Origin: an uncultured Desulfobulbaceae bacterium
GTDB taxonomy: Bacteria > Desulfobacterota > Desulfobulbia > Desulfobulbales > Desulfobulbaceae
Length of the DNA: 7,714 nucleotides
NCBI GenBank assembly: GCA_945787305.1
Contig: CALZIH010000136.1
Span: 1 to 7,714 of the forward strand
Direction: 5' to 3'
The notes under the pieces are model-generated. The model did not search any database and had not been told where the DNA came from. It was given only the letters and a program-made list of their open reading frames with translations. Shown one piece after another: positions 6,244 to 7,714 of this stretch. The position numbers and the translations under genes are program-made. Position 1 is the stretch's first letter. The number at the start of each line of letters is the position of its first letter.

Positions 6244-7179
6244 TCATTTCATATAGTTACGGCCCATCTGTTGAATTTCCTGGTGCAGTTTTTTTCGTAA
6301 TGTTTCAGGGGCAATAACTTCAGCCTCGGCGCCGAACTGCAATACTTTCATAATCAATTCCCGATCATCGGCAACCGGCAGGTTGAGTACAACTCCATCG
6401 TGTTCTTGTCGAATTTCCTGGGCGGGATGCCAGTGTTGGTGGCGGACGATCTCAGATGCCGTTCCTGTAAATTTAATGATAGCCTGGTAAGCGACCGGTC
6501 CCTTGAAAATGCCGAAACTGTCGGTCAGCCAGTTGTCGTTTTCAGGCATGGTGTGTTCTATTGGGGCCTTCATCTGCATAGCTTTCGTCATCCGTGCAAG
6601 ATGAAACATACGACGGCCTTCTTTGCTTCTGCACCAGGCCAGTAAGTACCACCGGCCCTGATAGTTGACAAGTTTCAGTGGTTCAACAATTCGTCTGCTC
6701 GACTGACCTGTACCGTCACGGTAGGTTATTTTCAGGTGTCGCTGCTCTCTTAGAGAAGAAAGTACCGATTTAAAGAGTGTTCCATTGATGGATTCTTTTT
6801 CGATCCATTCGCAATGTAAGTAATCTGCAATATTCTTTTTTCCTGGAAAGAGAACGCCTTGTAACCTTTTTTGGATCTCTTTTAGTTCGGGAAGTTCGGA
6901 GAGGCCAGCTTCTTCGGCCATATTGCCAAGGAGCCCGAGAATAAGGGTCATGGCCGGACTATCTTCAAAAGGGAGTTGAAAGTCGTCGCGGGTGTAGAAA
7001 TACCCATTTTTTTGTTGATGAAAAGCCAGCGGAGCGAGGAGCCGATCCCTGAGGTAGGCCACATCTCTGTGGGCCGTTGCCGAGGAAATTTCAAATTCCC
7101 GGGTCAGGCTGTTGGTGTTCGGATAACTACCGGAGACAATCTTGGCGTGAAAGAAATAAATGCGTTCAAGAAGGGACAT
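6244..7179 (-). CDS. WYL-domain transcriptional regulator (HTH-WYL-WCX)
   Basis: The 311-residue protein has the three-part layout of YafY/PafBC-like WYL regulators. An N-terminal winged helix-turn-helix (about 1-65) contains SLTREFEISSATAHRDVAYL. A middle WYL domain (about 130-205) contains EPLKLVNYQGRWYLLAWC, with the namesake Trp-Tyr-Leu at 177-179, and RMFHLARM. A C-terminal WCX region (about 230-305) follows. WYL domains bind ligands, often nucleic acids or nucleotides, but the effector here is unknown. The ATG at 7179 has AAGGT about 9 bases upstream. Divergence from the gene at 7279 with an inverted repeat between them suggests that it controls that gene and itself. WYL regulators are often found near phage-defence or DNA-damage genes, but nothing in this window proves that role. 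Confidence 0.88.
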   Translation of the reverse strand: MSLLERIYFFHAKIVSGSYPNTNSLTREFEISSATAHRDVAYLRDRLLAPLAFHQQKNGYFYTRDDFQLPFEDSPAMTLILGLLGNMAEEAGLSELPELKEIQKRLQGVLFPGKKNIADYLHCEWIEKESINGTLFKSVLSSLREQRHLKITYRDGTGQSSRRIVEPLKLVNYQGRWYLLAWCRSKEGRRMFHLARMTKAMQMKAPIEHTMPENDNWLTDSFGIFKGPVAYQAIIKFTGTASEIVRHQHWHPAQEIRQEHDGVVLNLPVADDRELIMKVLQFGAEAEVIAPETLRKKLHQEIQQMGRNYMK

Positions 7180-7181
7180 GC

Positions 7182-7198
7182 GGCTACCTTGAAAAATT
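7182..7198. repeat. Fragment of the 1834-1968 repeat
   Basis: GGCTACCTTGAAAAATT here matches GGCTCCCTTGAAAAATT (1834-1850) at 16 of 17 positions, and the last 12 bases also match the other arm (reverse complement of 1952-1963). It lies in the leader of the regulator gene and supplies the AAGG of its ribosome-binding site. Confidence 0.45.
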
Positions 7199-7209
7199 AA
7201 AAAAAAATA

Positions 7210-7239
7210 GAGGGTCTATCACTATATGATAAACCCCTC
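7210..7239. promoter_or_regulatory. Operator-like inverted repeat between divergent genes
   Basis: GAGGGTCTATCA (7210-7221) and TGATAAACCCCTC (7227-7239) form an inverted repeat around a CTATA spacer, with one mismatch and one extra base. It sits between the divergent starts, overlapping possible promoter elements for both. On the minus strand a TTGACT (7252-7247) and TATCAT (7231-7226) flank or overlap it with a short 15-base spacer. The size and symmetry suit a dimeric regulator, most simply the adjacent WYL protein. Confidence 0.55.
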
Positions 7240-7240
7240 C

Positions 7241-7249
7241 TGTTATAGT
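7241..7249 (+). promoter_or_regulatory. Predicted extended -10 of the plus-strand gene
   Basis: TGTTATAGT is an extended -10 (TGn plus TATAGT, 5 of 6). Transcription would start near 7256, about 23 bases before the ATG at 7279. No good -35 is visible. The operator-like repeat occupies that position, so bound protein could block or activate here. Confidence 0.4.
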
Positions 7250-7278
7250 CAAGAAAAATATAACAACGGAGGGTGCTC

Positions 7279-7650
7279 ATGGAATACAGAATGATAGTGC
7301 GGCAGACGATGTTTGATTTTAAAAAAACAAAGAAGGGCAAACTGAAATTGCATACTGTCAGGTTTTTACGGGACAGCATCATGAAACATAAAAACAATCT
7401 GTTGGTGGTCACGGAGCAGAACAGGGCTCAGTTTTTTGTGGGCGGCGCTACACCTCTGGCTGAACTGAGCAAAGAACAGTTCCGGTTTGTGACGGCGGCG
7501 ACAAAGTTTTTTGGACACCTTCCAGACCAGAAACAACTCCCGGTGTGGTTATGGGCAGACAGTTTGGAAATGCCTGCAGAACGTTGTAACGCGCACCAAA
7601 TGGAAGAAATAACCTTCCAGCCGGTAGGTGTCAACATAGTTTTCGCCTGA
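7279..7650 (+). CDS. Hypothetical protein, 123 residues
   Basis: I do not recognise this family. The ATG at 7279 has a very strong ribosome-binding site, GGAGGG (7268-7273), 5 bases upstream, so expression is credible. The N-terminus is basic (VRQTMFDFKKTKKGKLKLHTVRFLRD, lysine- and arginine-rich over about 8-37; positions 14-33 hold most of the charge). A more hydrophobic middle follows (LLVVTEQNRAQFFVGG, 41-56), then a Trp pair in PVWLWAD (88-94) and the ending VGVNIVFA. No signal peptide, transmembrane segment, cysteine pair or catalytic motif is evident. It is the only plus-strand gene in the window and diverges from the WYL regulator, which probably controls it. A small nucleic-acid-binding role is possible from the basic N-terminus, but this is a guess. 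Confidence 0.75.
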   Translation: MEYRMIVRQTMFDFKKTKKGKLKLHTVRFLRDSIMKHKNNLLVVTEQNRAQFFVGGATPLAELSKEQFRFVTAATKFFGHLPDQKQLPVWLWADSLEMPAERCNAHQMEEITFQPVGVNIVFA

Positions 7651-7659
7651 TCGAACCCT

Positions 7660-7714
7660 TTAGGCAGCCTTCTCCAATTCAACATTCTGCGTTTGTTCAT
7701 TCACTGGGTTGAGT
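7660..7714 (-). CDS. Possible C-terminal end of a convergent gene (partial)
   Basis: On the minus strand an open frame enters from the right edge and ends with NEQTQNVELEKAA and a TAA stop at 7662-7660. Its stop lies 9 bases from the stop of the plus-strand gene. Only about 17 codons are visible, so it may be chance. No family can be assigned. Confidence 0.25.
   Translation of the reverse strand, partial: LNPVNEQTQNVELEKAA

Noticed and set aside
7428..7700. 90-residue minus-strand open frame near the right edge
   Set aside because: It mostly overlaps, in antisense, the plus-strand gene at 7279-7650, which has a much stronger ribosome-binding site.

Overview
This window looks like chromosomal DNA from an anaerobic bacterium, most likely a Desulfobacterota (delta-proteobacterial sulfate-reducer or sulfur-disproportionator type) relative. 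That placement is inference. It rests on the oxygen-sensitive thiazole route through ThiH, a ThiF with an N-terminal ThiS-like domain, an AICAR transformylase without its cyclohydrolase half, and a shortened GlmU-like protein next to thiF. No rRNA, tRNA, CRISPR array or intact transposase was seen.

Layout, left to right. Bases 1-430 hold no convincing gene but contain several GGGG-containing inverted repeats that look like decayed mobile-repeat DNA. A strong bidirectional terminator follows at 428-473. All genes from 504 to 7179 are on the minus strand, so they read right to left: a WYL-type regulator (7179-6244), a GlmU-like nucleotidyltransferase (6153-5143), thiF (5138-4338), thiS (4189-3989), thiG (3986-3201), thiH (3196-2081) and the stand-alone AICAR transformylase (1793-504). 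A 135-bp imperfect palindrome lies between thiH and the transformylase gene. At the right end, a 123-residue protein of unknown function (7279-7650, plus strand) diverges from the regulator across a short region with an operator-like inverted repeat. The last 55 bases may hold the end of another minus-strand gene.

How the genes work together. ThiF, ThiS, ThiG and ThiH build the thiazole half of thiamin. ThiF adenylates the C-terminal glycine of ThiS, sulfur is loaded on it, ThiH makes dehydroglycine from tyrosine, and ThiG condenses these with 1-deoxy-D-xylulose 5-phosphate. The genes form two tight blocks. The GlmU-like gene and thiF are separated by 4 bp. thiS, thiG and thiH are separated by 2 and 4 bp, and the thiG ribosome-binding site lies inside the thiS glycine codons. 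A good sigma-70-like promoter in the thiF-thiS gap suggests that thiSGH has its own transcript. No TPP riboswitch was recognised.

The most interesting items are the WYL regulator/operator/unknown-protein pair, the repeat family seen at 1834-1968 and again in the regulator leader, and three proteins that differ from textbook architecture: the transformylase, the GlmU-like protein and ThiF. Nothing in the window clearly amounts to a new biological system.
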